The notes beneath the pieces are model-generated. The model was not told where the DNA came from. It searched no databases and saw nothing but the letters and a program-made list of their open reading frames with translations. DNA of 64,000 nucleotides, from positions 52,802 to 116,801 of the forward strand of contig CAJQQM010000014.1 of NCBI GenBank assembly GCA_905480485.1, given 5' to 3'. Source of the DNA: an uncultured Aureispira sp. (GTDB lineage Bacteria; Bacteroidota; Bacteroidia; Chitinophagales; Saprospiraceae). Positions 38,881-50,200 of this stretch are shown one piece after another. The position numbers and the translations under genes are program-made. The stretch's first letter is position 1. Each line of letters starts with the position of its first letter.

Positions 38881-39504
38881 ATGTTCTACACAGTACAAAC
38901 TCCGCAGTTTATTCAGCATCTTCTTAGTGGGCTTACCTGGTTTTTGCCTTCCGCATCGGGCAAACGTTTGTATTTAACGTTTGACGATGGTCCGATACCG
39001 GAATTGACGCCTTGGGTTTTAGCGCAACTAAAAGCCTATAATGCCAAAGCAACTTTTTTTTGTGTGGGGGCCAATGTTCAAAAACATCCAAGTATTTATC
39101 AATCTATTCTTGATCAAGGACATGCTGTGGGTAACCATACGTTTAGTCATTGCAACGGTTGGAAAAAATCGGCTAATTTGTACCTGGAAGAGGTGCAACA
39201 ATGCTCTAAGTTTGTACAATCTAATTTATTCAGACCTCCTTACGGGAAATTAACGCCTAGGCAATATCGACGCTTGAAAAAACAGTACAATATTATAATG
39301 TGGGATGTTATAGCCGGCGATTTTGATGCTCGGCTAAGTGCTCAACAATGTTTAGAAAATATATTGAATAATGCTAAAAGTGGGTCGATAGTTGTCTTGC
39401 ACGACAGCCTAAAAGCTAAACAGAAATTAATCGAAGTATTACCGCTAGTGCTTGCGCATTATCAACGGCAAGGTTATGCATTTGATTCTATAGTTTTACC
39501 CTGA
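38881..39504 (+). CDS. Polysaccharide deacetylase (NodB homology)
   Basis: LTFDDGP, GHAVGNHTFSH, FRPPYG, VVLHDS. Confidence 0.93.
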   Translation: MFYTVQTPQFIQHLLSGLTWFLPSASGKRLYLTFDDGPIPELTPWVLAQLKAYNAKATFFCVGANVQKHPSIYQSILDQGHAVGNHTFSHCNGWKKSANLYLEEVQQCSKFVQSNLFRPPYGKLTPRQYRRLKKQYNIIMWDVIAGDFDARLSAQQCLENILNNAKSGSIVVLHDSLKAKQKLIEVLPLVLAHYQRQGYAFDSIVLP

Positions 39505-40871
39505 TTTTTTTTGGCATCAAGCATAATTATCAATGCGGTAATATAGAAGGGTAGGCAAGGTATTTTGTAACGCGCAAGGGCTCCAAAATTAAAGGCCGTG
39601 AACCCCACACAAAAAGCGAAAATAATCGAGAAGGTTAGGCAAAACAGAATAACAGGATTGGATAGGCTGATTCGGACGATGTTAAGAATGCCTACTTTGA
39701 AAAAGACATAAATAGTAAAGCCCAGCGTAACAAATGCTTCCAACACGGAGGGAAGTAAAATTAATTTTTTGGTTTCCCATAAAAAAGGTCTAAATAGGGT
39801 TACGATTACTGCCTTTGGAAATACGCGCAATAAGCCCGACATAGACGGATCAATGTCTCCAAGATCATAGCCACTTCCTCCATCTCTTTCCGTGCTCAGT
39901 TTTAGCCACCACTGCACTTTGTTGGCTTCTTCCAAAAAACCTTCTAGTGTAAATTGGCTGTAGGATTCTCCTAGTTTCTGAAGGGCAAATAATCCAACTG
40001 CGGCCCCCGTAATAAAAAATAAAGGACTTGCTACCTTACGTAAGATAGAGTTACGTATTTTATTTTTGTACATAAAAAATATCCACAACAACGAGGCAGG
40101 TGCTATCGATGCAAAAACATAAATTTTGATGCTTTGCATCAGAAAAGTACCGAATAAGATTAAAAATACGGAACGAAGAACCTTTTTTTGTTTACTAATG
40201 AATAAGTAGTAAATGCCATTTATAAACAGACCTAGGCCAGCCAATACGATAGAATCTTTCATAATGCCCGTGCCCCAAAAGCATAATGAAGGAAGAAATA
40301 AAATAGGAAAGGCCAAGGTGCGGTGTAAGTGCGGATATAAGTTGTAAAAGACTCTATAAATCCCCCAACATCCCATGAAACTTACAAAAGTAATGGCAAA
40401 AGAAGTTCCTATATAGGTTCCGAGCCCAAAGGGGCTCATAAATGCCCCTAGTTTGATAACCATTGCCTCTTTTGGTTTGGTAAAAATCCCTCGATAGGTC
40501 AGATAAGAATGTGTAGACAAATCCCAATCATAAAAATCTTTAAAAATGATTTCATAAGCAGCGCCTGGATTACTAAACAGGGCATTAAAGGTGTCATTGA
40601 TCCCGAAATAATAAAAGTAAGTATCGCCATAACCATAATAATATTGGTACATAAAAGCGGATAGAAGGGCGCCGACAAGGCGTATAACAAGGGCAGGCAT
40701 AAAATAGCGATACACAACCGACCCTTTGTAATGTTTGTTGCGAAAACGCAGCGCGATAAGCACCCACATCAATATGAAAAAGGGGAGGAGTATATAGTCA
40801 GTACTAAAAATTATTTGCCATACAACTAAGAACATAAAACTAAAGATGTATTTTGTGCCAAAGGCTTCCAA
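39474..40871 (-). CDS. Multipass membrane protein, possible polysaccharide polymerase-like
   Basis: About ten hydrophobic segments; adjacent to polysaccharide genes; no diagnostic motif. Confidence 0.55.
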   Translation of the reverse strand: MEAFGTKYIFSFMFLVVWQIIFSTDYILLPFFILMWVLIALRFRNKHYKGSVVYRYFMPALVIRLVGALLSAFMYQYYYGYGDTYFYYFGINDTFNALFSNPGAAYEIIFKDFYDWDLSTHSYLTYRGIFTKPKEAMVIKLGAFMSPFGLGTYIGTSFAITFVSFMGCWGIYRVFYNLYPHLHRTLAFPILFLPSLCFWGTGIMKDSIVLAGLGLFINGIYYLFISKQKKVLRSVFLILFGTFLMQSIKIYVFASIAPASLLWIFFMYKNKIRNSILRKVASPLFFITGAAVGLFALQKLGESYSQFTLEGFLEEANKVQWWLKLSTERDGGSGYDLGDIDPSMSGLLRVFPKAVIVTLFRPFLWETKKLILLPSVLEAFVTLGFTIYVFFKVGILNIVRISLSNPVILFCLTFSIIFAFCVGFTAFNFGALARYKIPCLPFYITALIIMLDAKKNQGKTIESNA

Positions 40872-40899
40872 ACAGACGATAATAGTTAAAGATACTAAA

Positions 40900-42021
40900 A
40901 TGGTAAAGAATCAGTTGAAAATTGCTATTGTTCTTAATACAACTTGGAATATTTATAATTTCAGGTTGGGCTTAATCAAACAACTGATAAAAGAAGGACA
41001 TCAGGTTTTTGCTGTTGCACCCACTGATGATTATGTAGAAGAAGTTGAGGCTACAGGCTGTAAACATATTGCCTTAAAACATTTATCACGAAAGGGGGTC
41101 AACCCGCTTAAAGATTTGAGGCTTTGTTTCGAACTGTATCAGTTGTATTCCAAGCAGCAGTTCGATTATATTTTACATTATACCATCAAGCCCAATATTT
41201 ATGGTACAATAGCAGCTGGATTTTCGGGACGCAAATCGATGGCAACGGTTACGGGCTTAGGCTATAGTTTTATGAAAGAGGGCTTCGTGCATAAAATTGT
41301 CAAAAAGCTGTATGCTTTTGCTTTTCGGTATTCAGATAAAGTTGCTTTTCAAAATAGAGATGATTTAGCATTGTTTACCCAGTTGAATTTAAGTACTGTC
41401 TCTAAGTCTATTCTAATTAAAGGTTCGGGGGTAAATACTTCTTTTTTTAGTCCTATGCCTAAAAATAGGAATGAACAGGGGCCTGTTTTTTTGTTTGTAG
41501 GTCGTCTATTGTATGACAAAGGAGTTCGAGAGTTGTTTGAGGCAGCAAAAATTTTGAAGCAAAGTGTAGCGATTGCTCAGGTTTGGGTAGTCGGTGCAAT
41601 TGACAAAGGCAACCCTTCGGCAATTACAGACAAACTAGTACAGGAGTATGTACAGAAAGATATTATCAACTATATGGGGCAATCAGATGATGTTCGCTCG
41701 ATTATGAGTAATGCAGATGTCGTTGTGTTGCCTTCGTATCGAGAGGGGCTTCCACGTGTTATGCTCGAAAGCCTTTCGATGGCCAAACCTGTAATTACGA
41801 CGGATGCACCAGGCTGTAAAGAAACAGTTATACATCAGCATAATGGATGGATGGTGGCAGTTGCCGACGCGGCTGACTTGGCGAAGGCTATGATAGCCAT
41901 GGCCAAGATGCCTAAAGCAATGTTAGAACAAATGGGAGCAGCAGGGCGAACGATGGCATTAAAAGAGTTTGATGAACATGTTATTATTGACCAATACCTA
42001 CGTATAATAGCTGATATCTAA
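40900..42021 (+). CDS. Glycosyltransferase family 4 (GT-B)
   Basis: FLFVGRLLYDKGVRELFEAA, VVVLPSYREGLPRVMLESLSMAKPVITTDAPGCKE; start moved to ATG 40900. Confidence 0.92.
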   Translation: MVKNQLKIAIVLNTTWNIYNFRLGLIKQLIKEGHQVFAVAPTDDYVEEVEATGCKHIALKHLSRKGVNPLKDLRLCFELYQLYSKQQFDYILHYTIKPNIYGTIAAGFSGRKSMATVTGLGYSFMKEGFVHKIVKKLYAFAFRYSDKVAFQNRDDLALFTQLNLSTVSKSILIKGSGVNTSFFSPMPKNRNEQGPVFLFVGRLLYDKGVRELFEAAKILKQSVAIAQVWVVGAIDKGNPSAITDKLVQEYVQKDIINYMGQSDDVRSIMSNADVVVLPSYREGLPRVMLESLSMAKPVITTDAPGCKETVIHQHNGWMVAVADAADLAKAMIAMAKMPKAMLEQMGAAGRTMALKEFDEHVIIDQYLRIIADI

Positions 42022-42023
42022 AA

Positions 42024-42051
42024 AAAAATGCCAGTCGAAACTGGCATTTTT
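42024..42051. terminator. Bidirectional terminator with CGAA loop
   Basis: aaaaatgccagt-cgaa-actggcattttt between convergent genes. Confidence 0.92.
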
Positions 42052-42060
42052 AAATTTTGA

Positions 42061-44607
42061 TTATTTTTTACTCGTTTTTCGCTTCTTTTTAACATTGATG
42101 ATCACATTTTCATCTTCTCCAAGGGAGGCAATAAGCGTACTGCCTTCTTTTAGACTTTCTTTGTTGTTAAGAATGTATTCCGCAAGTGGGTCTTCCAAGT
42201 ATTTCTGAATAGCCCTATTGAGCGGACGTGCCCCAAATTGAGGGTCATAGCCTTTGTCAGACAAAAATGCTTTGGTCTTGGCGTCAAGTTCTAGCGCATA
42301 GCCCAATTCTTTGATTCTTCCAAAAAGGTCTTTTAAAGTTATATCAATAATATCAAAAATGTTTTCTTTATTAAGACTATTAAAGACGACTATATCATCA
42401 ATTCTATTCAAGAATTCGGGTGAAAAAGTACGTTTTAGGGCGCCTTGAATAACCATTTTAGCATTTTCAACAGTACTTTCAGATCGGGTTTTTGTATTAA
42501 AACCTACTCCTTGTCCAAAATCTTTCAATTTTCGAGCCCCGACATTTGAGGTCATGATGATCAATGTATTTTTAAAATCAACTTTTCTTCCCAAACCGTC
42601 CGTCAGTTGGCCATCATCTAATACTTGCAACAAGATATTAAAGATATCTGGGTGTGCTTTTTCGATTTCATCCAAAAGAATAACAGAATAGGGCTTGCGT
42701 CTAACTTTTTCGGTTAATTGTCCACCTTCTTCATAACCTACATAGCCCGGAGGCGCCCCGATAAGTCGACTTACGGCAAATTTCTCCATGTACTCACTCA
42801 TGTCAATTCGGATTAAAGAATCTTCAGAAGTGAACAGTTTACGCGCCAATACCTTTGCTAGTTCTGTCTTACCTACTCCAGTTGGGCCCAAGAAAATAAA
42901 GGTTCCAATAGGTTTGTTCGGATCTTTTAAGCCCACTCTATTTCGCTGAATGGCTTTTGTTACTTTAACAATTGCTTCTTCTTGGCCTATCACTTCACCT
43001 TCAAGATCATTGGTCAAGCTCAATAATTTTTTGCTTTCGTTTTCGGCAACACTACTTACAGGAATCCCCGTCATCATCGATACTACTTCAGCAATATCTT
43101 CTTCTTCTACAGGATAGCGTTTGGTTTTGGATTCCTCATCCCACTGCTTTTTGGCTTGCTCTAACTGACGAATTAACTTAGATTCTTTGTCGCGATAATT
43201 AGCTGCCTTTTCGTATTCTTGGTCTCGAACAGCTTGATTTTTATGTTCTTTGGTCGTTTCGATTTCATCTTCTAACTGAACAATATGCTTCGGAACGTGA
43301 ATGTTTTTGAGGTGTACACGTGCACCTACTTCGTCCATTACGTCAATAGCTTTGTCGGGTAGGAAACGGTCAGAAATATATCGAGCACTGAGTTTTACAC
43401 ATGCTTCGATAGCGTCTTGAGAATAGATTACATGATGAAACTCTTCGTATTTTTCTTTAATGTTACTCAAGATGTGAATCGCTTCTTCGGGTGTAGGAGG
43501 CTCAATGATCACTTTTTGGAAGCGTCGGTCGAGAGCACCGTCTTTTTCAATGTATTGACGGTATTCGTCTAAGGTAGAAGCACCTATACACTGTAGTTCA
43601 CCTCTAGCTAAAGCGGGCTTGAATATGTTAGAGGCATCTAATGATCCGGTGGCACCGCCTGCCCCAACAATTGTATGTATCTCATCGATAAACAAAATGA
43701 CATCTCTAGATTTTTCTAATTCTGTCATGATTGCTTTCATTCTTTCTTCAAACTGACCTCTGTATTTAGTGCCCGCTACCAAAGCGGCCAAATCAAGCAT
43801 AACAATACGTTTGTTGAATAGTGTACGCGATACTTTACGTTGATAAATACGAAGTGCCAAACCCTCAACAACAGCAGTTTTACCAACTCCAGGTTCGCCG
43901 ATCAAAATAGGGTTGTTTTTCTTGCGACGGGAAAGGATTTGAGAAACGCGTTCAATTTCTACCTCGCGACCAATAATAGGATCGAGTTTTGACTCCTCAG
44001 CCAATTTGGAAATATCTCGTCCAAAATTATCAAGTACCGGTGTATGCGACTTGCTTTTGCCACGACTCCTAGAGCTACTTGATCCACTATCACCTTCACG
44101 CATTTCATCATCTTCTTCAAATTCGTCAGGAACATCTGAAGTGATATCAGGATTGATTTCGGTGCCCACATATTCGAGTTCCGTCTTGAAACTTTCGTAG
44201 CTTACGTCAAATTGTAGCAGTACTCGTGCCGCTAAGTTGTCTTTGTGTTTCAAAACCGAAAGTAAGATGTGTTCAGTACCGATAATTTCGCTTTTAAGAA
44301 GCTTAGCTTCTAAAAAAGTTACCTTTAATACTTTTTCGGCTTGTTTCGTCAGGGGCAAATTGCCAATATTATAAGAAGTAGGCAATTTGTCTGACTGATT
44401 GTTTATAGAATCTTCTATAGCTTCGGAAAGTTGCTTAGAGTCTATGTGAAGCGATTCTAGGACACGGACAGCCAAGCTACTCGGTTCTCTCAGTACCCCA
44501 AGAAGCAAGTGTTCGGTGCCGATATAATCATGGCCAAACTTGAGCGCTTCCTCTCTAGAGTGAGAAATAATCTCTTTGACCTTTGGTGAGAATCTGTTGT
44601 TAGGCAT
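42061..44607 (-). CDS. clpC: ATP-dependent Clp protease ATP-binding subunit ClpC
   Basis: N-terminal Clp repeats, two AAA modules ([25 protein letters not shown]), UVR region. Confidence 0.95.
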   Translation of the reverse strand: MPNNRFSPKVKEIISHSREEALKFGHDYIGTEHLLLGVLREPSSLAVRVLESLHIDSKQLSEAIEDSINNQSDKLPTSYNIGNLPLTKQAEKVLKVTFLEAKLLKSEIIGTEHILLSVLKHKDNLAARVLLQFDVSYESFKTELEYVGTEINPDITSDVPDEFEEDDEMREGDSGSSSSRSRGKSKSHTPVLDNFGRDISKLAEESKLDPIIGREVEIERVSQILSRRKKNNPILIGEPGVGKTAVVEGLALRIYQRKVSRTLFNKRIVMLDLAALVAGTKYRGQFEERMKAIMTELEKSRDVILFIDEIHTIVGAGGATGSLDASNIFKPALARGELQCIGASTLDEYRQYIEKDGALDRRFQKVIIEPPTPEEAIHILSNIKEKYEEFHHVIYSQDAIEACVKLSARYISDRFLPDKAIDVMDEVGARVHLKNIHVPKHIVQLEDEIETTKEHKNQAVRDQEYEKAANYRDKESKLIRQLEQAKKQWDEESKTKRYPVEEEDIAEVVSMMTGIPVSSVAENESKKLLSLTNDLEGEVIGQEEAIVKVTKAIQRNRVGLKDPNKPIGTFIFLGPTGVGKTELAKVLARKLFTSEDSLIRIDMSEYMEKFAVSRLIGAPPGYVGYEEGGQLTEKVRRKPYSVILLDEIEKAHPDIFNILLQVLDDGQLTDGLGRKVDFKNTLIIMTSNVGARKLKDFGQGVGFNTKTRSESTVENAKMVIQGALKRTFSPEFLNRIDDIVVFNSLNKENIFDIIDITLKDLFGRIKELGYALELDAKTKAFLSDKGYDPQFGARPLNRAIQKYLEDPLAEYILNNKESLKEGSTLIASLGEDENVIINVKKKRKTSKK

Positions 44608-45104
44608 ATTTTATGAATATTATGAGTTATTTAAATTTCTAATAATGTTATTTAACAAAGATATTAATTTAAAACATTTCTAATAATTTTGTTAAATAAT
44701 TTACGGCTATTCGCATTAAATAGAATTGATCGTTTAATTTTAAATTTTATTTAATTTTATGCTACTATTAAAACATAAAAAGTAGATTATGGTTGAGTAT
44801 TAATGGTATAGGAGTATGATTAACTAAATGATTTGTGTAGCAAAGTTGCTGATTTATTTATCCCCTAAAATAGTGCCAAGCTAAATTTTGTGGTTTTTGT
44901 AGAAAAATCATTACATTAGCTTCTGTGACACTATGATTTTAAAAGGATTTATTTTAGACTGGCATCTAAAATATTGCATTACAGATAATTAAATAAACTA
45001 TTGGCTCAAATGATCGCTTTATTATCTTGTTACACTTAACTGTTTAATACAGTTGGACCTTGATTAAAAATTAACAAATAACAGAATTAGAAATAGAACT
45101 ATTT

Positions 45105-45503
45105 ATGAAGTACTCAGTAGACAAAAAGGATGATTACGCTGTCTTATCCCTCGGTGAAGAGAATTTAAATTCACTAAAAGCACCTGATTTAAAAGCAGAA
45201 TTAATCGTTTTGCACAATGCGGGTATCAAAAATTTGATTATGGATCTGTCTCAGACAAAATTTGTAGATTCCTCGGGCTTGAGTGCCATTTTGACAGGAA
45301 ATCGATTGTGGGCTGAATCAGGAAATGAATTTGTTTTGACAGGTTTAGTGCATCCAAGTGTTAAAATGCTTATCACTATATCACGATTAGATTCAGTTTT
45401 GACGATCAAAGATTCGCTTTCCGAAGCCGCTAAATTTGTGATGATGGCGACGCTCAAAAACGAATTAGGTGCCGATGTGCTTAAGTCAGAAGACGAGGAA
45501 TAG
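45105..45503 (+). CDS. STAS domain protein (anti-sigma factor antagonist type)
   Basis: NLIMDLSQTKFVDSSGLSAIL with conserved DSSGL phosphosite. Confidence 0.88.
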   Translation: MKYSVDKKDDYAVLSLGEENLNSLKAPDLKAELIVLHNAGIKNLIMDLSQTKFVDSSGLSAILTGNRLWAESGNEFVLTGLVHPSVKMLITISRLDSVLTIKDSLSEAAKFVMMATLKNELGADVLKSEDEE

Positions 45504-45529
45504 TTTTAGATTACACTTTAAGTAGCAAC

Positions 45530-45566
45530 AAAAGCCATTTGACTTAAACCCAGTCAAATGGCTTTT
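45530..45566 (+). terminator. 15-bp hairpin terminator after the STAS gene
   Basis: aaaagccatttgact ... agtcaaatggctttt. Confidence 0.75.
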
Positions 45567-45588
45567 GTGATTTGTAAATACCTGAATA

Positions 45589-46491
45589 ATGACGAGCGAA
45601 TTAACAATTTTGGGGACAGGGGCAGCTATCCCTGCTTTTGGTCGGCATCTTACGGCACAAGTTTTTAGGCAGGGGTCCTTTGTTTGTCTAATTGACTGTG
45701 GCGAGGGGACTCAGATGCAGATGATGCGATATGGCATTAAAATGCATAAGATTGACCATGTTTTCATCAGTCATTTACACGGCGATCATTTTTTTGGATT
45801 GGCGGGCTTTCTGATGACCCTGGACTTGCAAGGACGCAAAAAAACGATGCACATCTTTGGTCCTGCCGAACTAAAAAATATCATTAAAGCCCAACTAATC
45901 AATTCATTATCGTACGAATTAATTTTTTATACAGTTGAGGCCAACCATTATCACTTAATTTACGAAAATTCAATTATTCAGGTATTTGCTTTGCCTATGC
46001 AGCATCGAATTGCTTGTACAGGCTTTTTGTTTGAAGAAAAACAAGCCTTGCCTAATATTTTAAAGGCCCAGATACAAGCGTACGATATTCCTTATCAATT
46101 CATCGATGCTATCAAAAAAGGAGCGGGGTTTAGGGCCCAAAATGGACAGTACATACCGCACGAATCTTTGGTCTTGCCTGCATCAAAACCGCTTCGCTAT
46201 GCTTTTTGTTCCGATACCGCTTACCAAGAAGCTTTGCTGCCTTACCTGCAAGGAGTAGATTTGTTGTACCACGAGGCTACATTCATGCACGAGAAACTAC
46301 ATTTAGCGACCAAGACAGGTCACAGTACTGCTTTGCAGGCAGCACGATTAGCTAAGTTGGCAAAGGTTAAAAAACTACTAATTGGGCACTTTTCAGCAAG
46401 GTACCAAGATGTTAGGCCCTTGCTAGCAGAGGCAAGGGCGCACTTCAAAGCGAGCTTTTTAGCCGAAGAAGGAGCAGTTTTAGCGCTTTAG
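45589..46491 (+). CDS. rnz: Ribonuclease Z
   Basis: LGTGAAIPAFGRHLTAQ, IDCGEGTQMQMM, FISHLHGDHFFGL, FCSDTAY, HEATF, KLLIGHFSARY. Confidence 0.95.
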   Translation: MTSELTILGTGAAIPAFGRHLTAQVFRQGSFVCLIDCGEGTQMQMMRYGIKMHKIDHVFISHLHGDHFFGLAGFLMTLDLQGRKKTMHIFGPAELKNIIKAQLINSLSYELIFYTVEANHYHLIYENSIIQVFALPMQHRIACTGFLFEEKQALPNILKAQIQAYDIPYQFIDAIKKGAGFRAQNGQYIPHESLVLPASKPLRYAFCSDTAYQEALLPYLQGVDLLYHEATFMHEKLHLATKTGHSTALQAARLAKLAKVKKLLIGHFSARYQDVRPLLAEARAHFKASFLAEEGAVLAL

Positions 46492-46544
46492 TCCTAAATA
46501 AGTGTTTTGCTAAGGTGCCCTTATTAGTGGTGTGTTTACTTAGG

Positions 46545-46679
46545 TTATAGGCAGGTTTGCAGCCATTTTTTTAGCTTCTTCTTGGCTTGAGGTGCTTCTT
46601 TAAATCTTTTATAAGATATGCTGCAATTTGTAAAACTGCAGCACATGTAGCAACGGAACTTGCAGTGCAGGCAGCCCAT
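46545..46679 (-). CDS. Candidate 44-aa cysteine-rich small protein
   Basis: Manual translation MGCLHCKFRCYMCCSFTNCSISYKRFKEAPQAKKKLKKWLQTCL; 8 Cys in 44 aa; below the 60-aa ORF cut-off of the supplied track. Confidence 0.3.
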   Translation of the reverse strand: MGCLHCKFRCYMCCSFTNCSISYKRFKEAPQAKKKLKKWLQTCL

Positions 46680-47242
46680 TTTAGTCAAATTTAATTTTAG
46701 ATAAATTGACCTTTTTTTGTGTTTTTCTCCTCTCTGCCGCTAGTTTAAAAAATAATAGCTAAAACAACTAATTATCCTTACAAGGAAACAAAAATTAAAT
46801 CTAGAACAAATGCAATGTTATTAGATTTTTGAATTAAAAAAGAGGATTCAATAAATCCGTTAAGATTATTTGAGAATAATCTAAAAATACAGGGTTACCT
46901 TCAATAATTACCACCATTAAATATATAAATTAACGAAGAAGAAAGTGCTTTAGGAAGCTTTGGGTCAATCCTCTACTTTGATTTTATTGGGTTTAACAAA
47001 TACAAAAAATTAGAATTTTAACTGCCTAGTGTATTATTAAGCACAAAATAGTCTTTACAAGTCTAAAAGTTTAGAATATTTATTATCTTGTTTAATGCTT
47101 TTTATTGAGCTATTTAGCTTAATTCTTCAATATTTTACCCTCTATTACTGTTTATATCGAAAACTAATTGTAGAAATTTTAAGAATGTGCTGAAATGTGT
47201 TTATTTTCGCCCCTTGATTGGCACAGAAAACTATATACAAAT

Positions 47243-50200
47243 ATGAAAAACAAATTTACCAAGTCGCTTTTTAGTAAATTGTTCGCGACGACTTTGATTT
47301 TGCTGGTAGCATTTCAAACAAATGCACAAACAACCAACAATCAAACGGTAGTTCAAAAATGCTACAACGGCCCTACTGTTAGTAGCGCTAATACCTTAGG
47401 AACTTTATTGCCCGGCGTCAATTTTGTGTCGGGTGTTGACATACCTGCGGGCCACAAAGTGGTAGATGTTATAGTAGAGATTGTTTGGTCAAAAACAGAC
47501 GATGGTTCCTGTACTCCTATCACAGGAGTACCTCCCGATCTAACCGATGTGGGCTTTCAAATAAAAGACCCCTTTGCTGCACCGCAATACCTAGCGGTTT
47601 CCGATGCGGTAGCGGGTTTGTTAGGAGGGAGCTTGTTGCCCACCTTTACTGATTTGACGGGATTTAATCCTAATGTCATTAGTGATGTAACGGTTTTTAC
47701 GGATGCGGTCAATTCTAGTTTTCCTCTAGATCCGACAGATTCCGCTAATGATACCATATCCTCCAATAATTCGACCGCTGTTTTAGATTCTTATGTTGGT
47801 CAGGACCCTTACGGTACTTGGCAAGTAGGTTTGGTGGACGATGCTCCGGGGACAGGGCCTGCTTTGTGTATCGAATCCTATTGTATAACACTTGTTACTT
47901 GCGATTTTGATACGCTTGTGGCTAGTTGTAAGGCTAATTCAACCGTTGCTCTAGATCCGGCTACCGGTACTCATACGCTTAATTTTTTCGACTTAGACAG
48001 TATTTCTGATGTTTCATGTATCGTCAAAGATATTACTTTTTCTACACCTACTGTAAGTTGTGCTGATATAGGGGTGCCCGTTTTAGTTACAATGACTTTG
48101 CAAGACAAACTAGATAGTACAGCCACTTGCCAGTCTTTGGTTACCGTGGTAGATACCACTGCTCCAGATATTCCAGATTGTAGTTTATTTCCAACACCAT
48201 TTACAACAATTTACTTGGATGCAACGGGTGTAGATACAATATTTGCTTCTCAAATAAACATGACAGATGCCTGTGGGCCAATTACCAAAGAGGTGCGTTC
48301 ATTTGCGAGCCCGACCTACGGCAACGCTGTAGGGTTCAATTGTACGAGTGCAGCAACGCCTCAGCAGTTTTTTGTTAGGGGTACGGATGGAAGTGGCAAT
48401 CAAAATGAGTGTATTCTTGTAGTGACTGTTTTGGATACTTTTCCTCCGGTGGCAGTTTGTGGTAGCGATACAGCCTTTGTTGGAAGTGGTCCTGTAACCG
48501 TTTCAGGAAACAGTCTTGATGCGGGTTCCTTTGATGTCTGTCCGCCAATAATAGATCGTTGGATCGGGGCGCAGTTTAATCCTAATCCTATTTATAGTTG
48601 TGCTGATTTAGGGATCGATACAGTTGTTTTGGTTGTGTCCGATCCATCTGGTAATATCGCTTCTTGTGATTCTGCAGTTGTGTTTATAGTCGATACGGTT
48701 GCACCGATTGCAGTTTGCCAAAATTTCACCCTTAACTTAGATGCTTCAGGTAATGGAACATTATTGCCTACCGATATTGATGGTGGTTCTTCTGATATCT
48801 GTGGCATTGACAGCTTAGATGTCAACGGAGGTTCTAGCTTAGTTTTTGACTGTTCGCATGTTAATGCACCACAAACAGTAACCCTTAATCTTTATGATGT
48901 TAGCGGAAACACCAACTCTTGTACTGCAGATGTGACCGTAGTAGATGTTACTCCTCCGACCCCTATCTGTCGCAACTTCACGCTTTATCTTGATGCTGCA
49001 GGAATTGCAACACTTTTTGCAGATAGTCTTAACAACAATTCAACTGATCTTTGTACGGGGACTTTTCTTGATTTTTTGATAGCAGGAAGTAATACTGCAT
49101 CCTTTAGCTGTAATGATATCGGACTAAATGTCACCAACTTAACGGTGCTTGATTCTTTTGCTAACAGTGCTACCTGTCCATCTAATGTGACGGTACTTGA
49201 CACTTTTAGCCCTATTGCGAATTGTTTAAGCCCTACTGTTTATTTGGATGCATCTGGAAATGTGAATGTGTTTGCCTCGGATATCAGTGCCGGTAGTTCA
49301 GACAACTGTACCGTTGTCGATAGTTCTGTTAATGTTTTAGGGAATAGTTCTGTAGCTTTTGTATGTTCTGCTATTTTTACACCTCAATCTGTTACACTCT
49401 TAGTGGAAGATTCAGAAGGTAATGTTGGAACTTGTGCAACTACGGTGAATGTTGTCGATACGTTTACCCCGGTTGCTATTTGTAACGCATCATATACTGC
49501 TGTTTTGGATGCTTCGGGTAATGCACTTGTTTTGCCAACCGATATCGACAATGGTTCGACGGATAATTGCGGCTTGGTAGAATACTTAATTAACGGATTC
49601 ACCGCACAGAATTATACTTGTGCTGATGTAGGTTCTATCAATGCTATTCTGACGGTCAGAGATTCTTCTGGTCAAACGGCTAGCTGTCCTACTACTATCA
49701 ATATAGTAGATAACATACCTCCTACTGCTGCATGTCAAGTAACAACTGCCTATTTAAATGCAGCTGGTACGGTAGTGATAACACCAAACGATGTTTTAGC
49801 TTTTCCTGCTACCTCAGATAACTGTTCAACCATTAATTCTACTTTCGCAGGTGGGTCGAGCACTCAATCTTATACCTGTGATTCTGTAGGTGTCAACACG
49901 GTAGATTTGGTGGTTAGCGATGCTTCAGGTAATTCTGCAACTTGCCAAACAACGGTAACTGTGTTAGATACAATTAGCCCAACTGCAAGTTGTTCGCCGG
50001 TACCATATACAGTTCAAATTGACGCAAGTGGTCAAGGTTTTGTAGTGCCATCTAATGTAGATAATGGCAGTTCTGATATATGTGGTATTAGTTCTATATT
50101 GGTCAATAGTGTCGATACGTTCTTCTACTCTTGTGCCGATGTCGGCAATACGGCGGTAACTTTATCTGTTCTCGATGCCTCTGGCAATCTGAGTACCTGT

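Noticed and set aside
46619-46643. tgctgcaattt/aaactgcagca hairpin as a terminator for rnz
   Set aside because: Not followed by a T-run; better explained by Cys/Ser codons of the small ORF on the minus strand.
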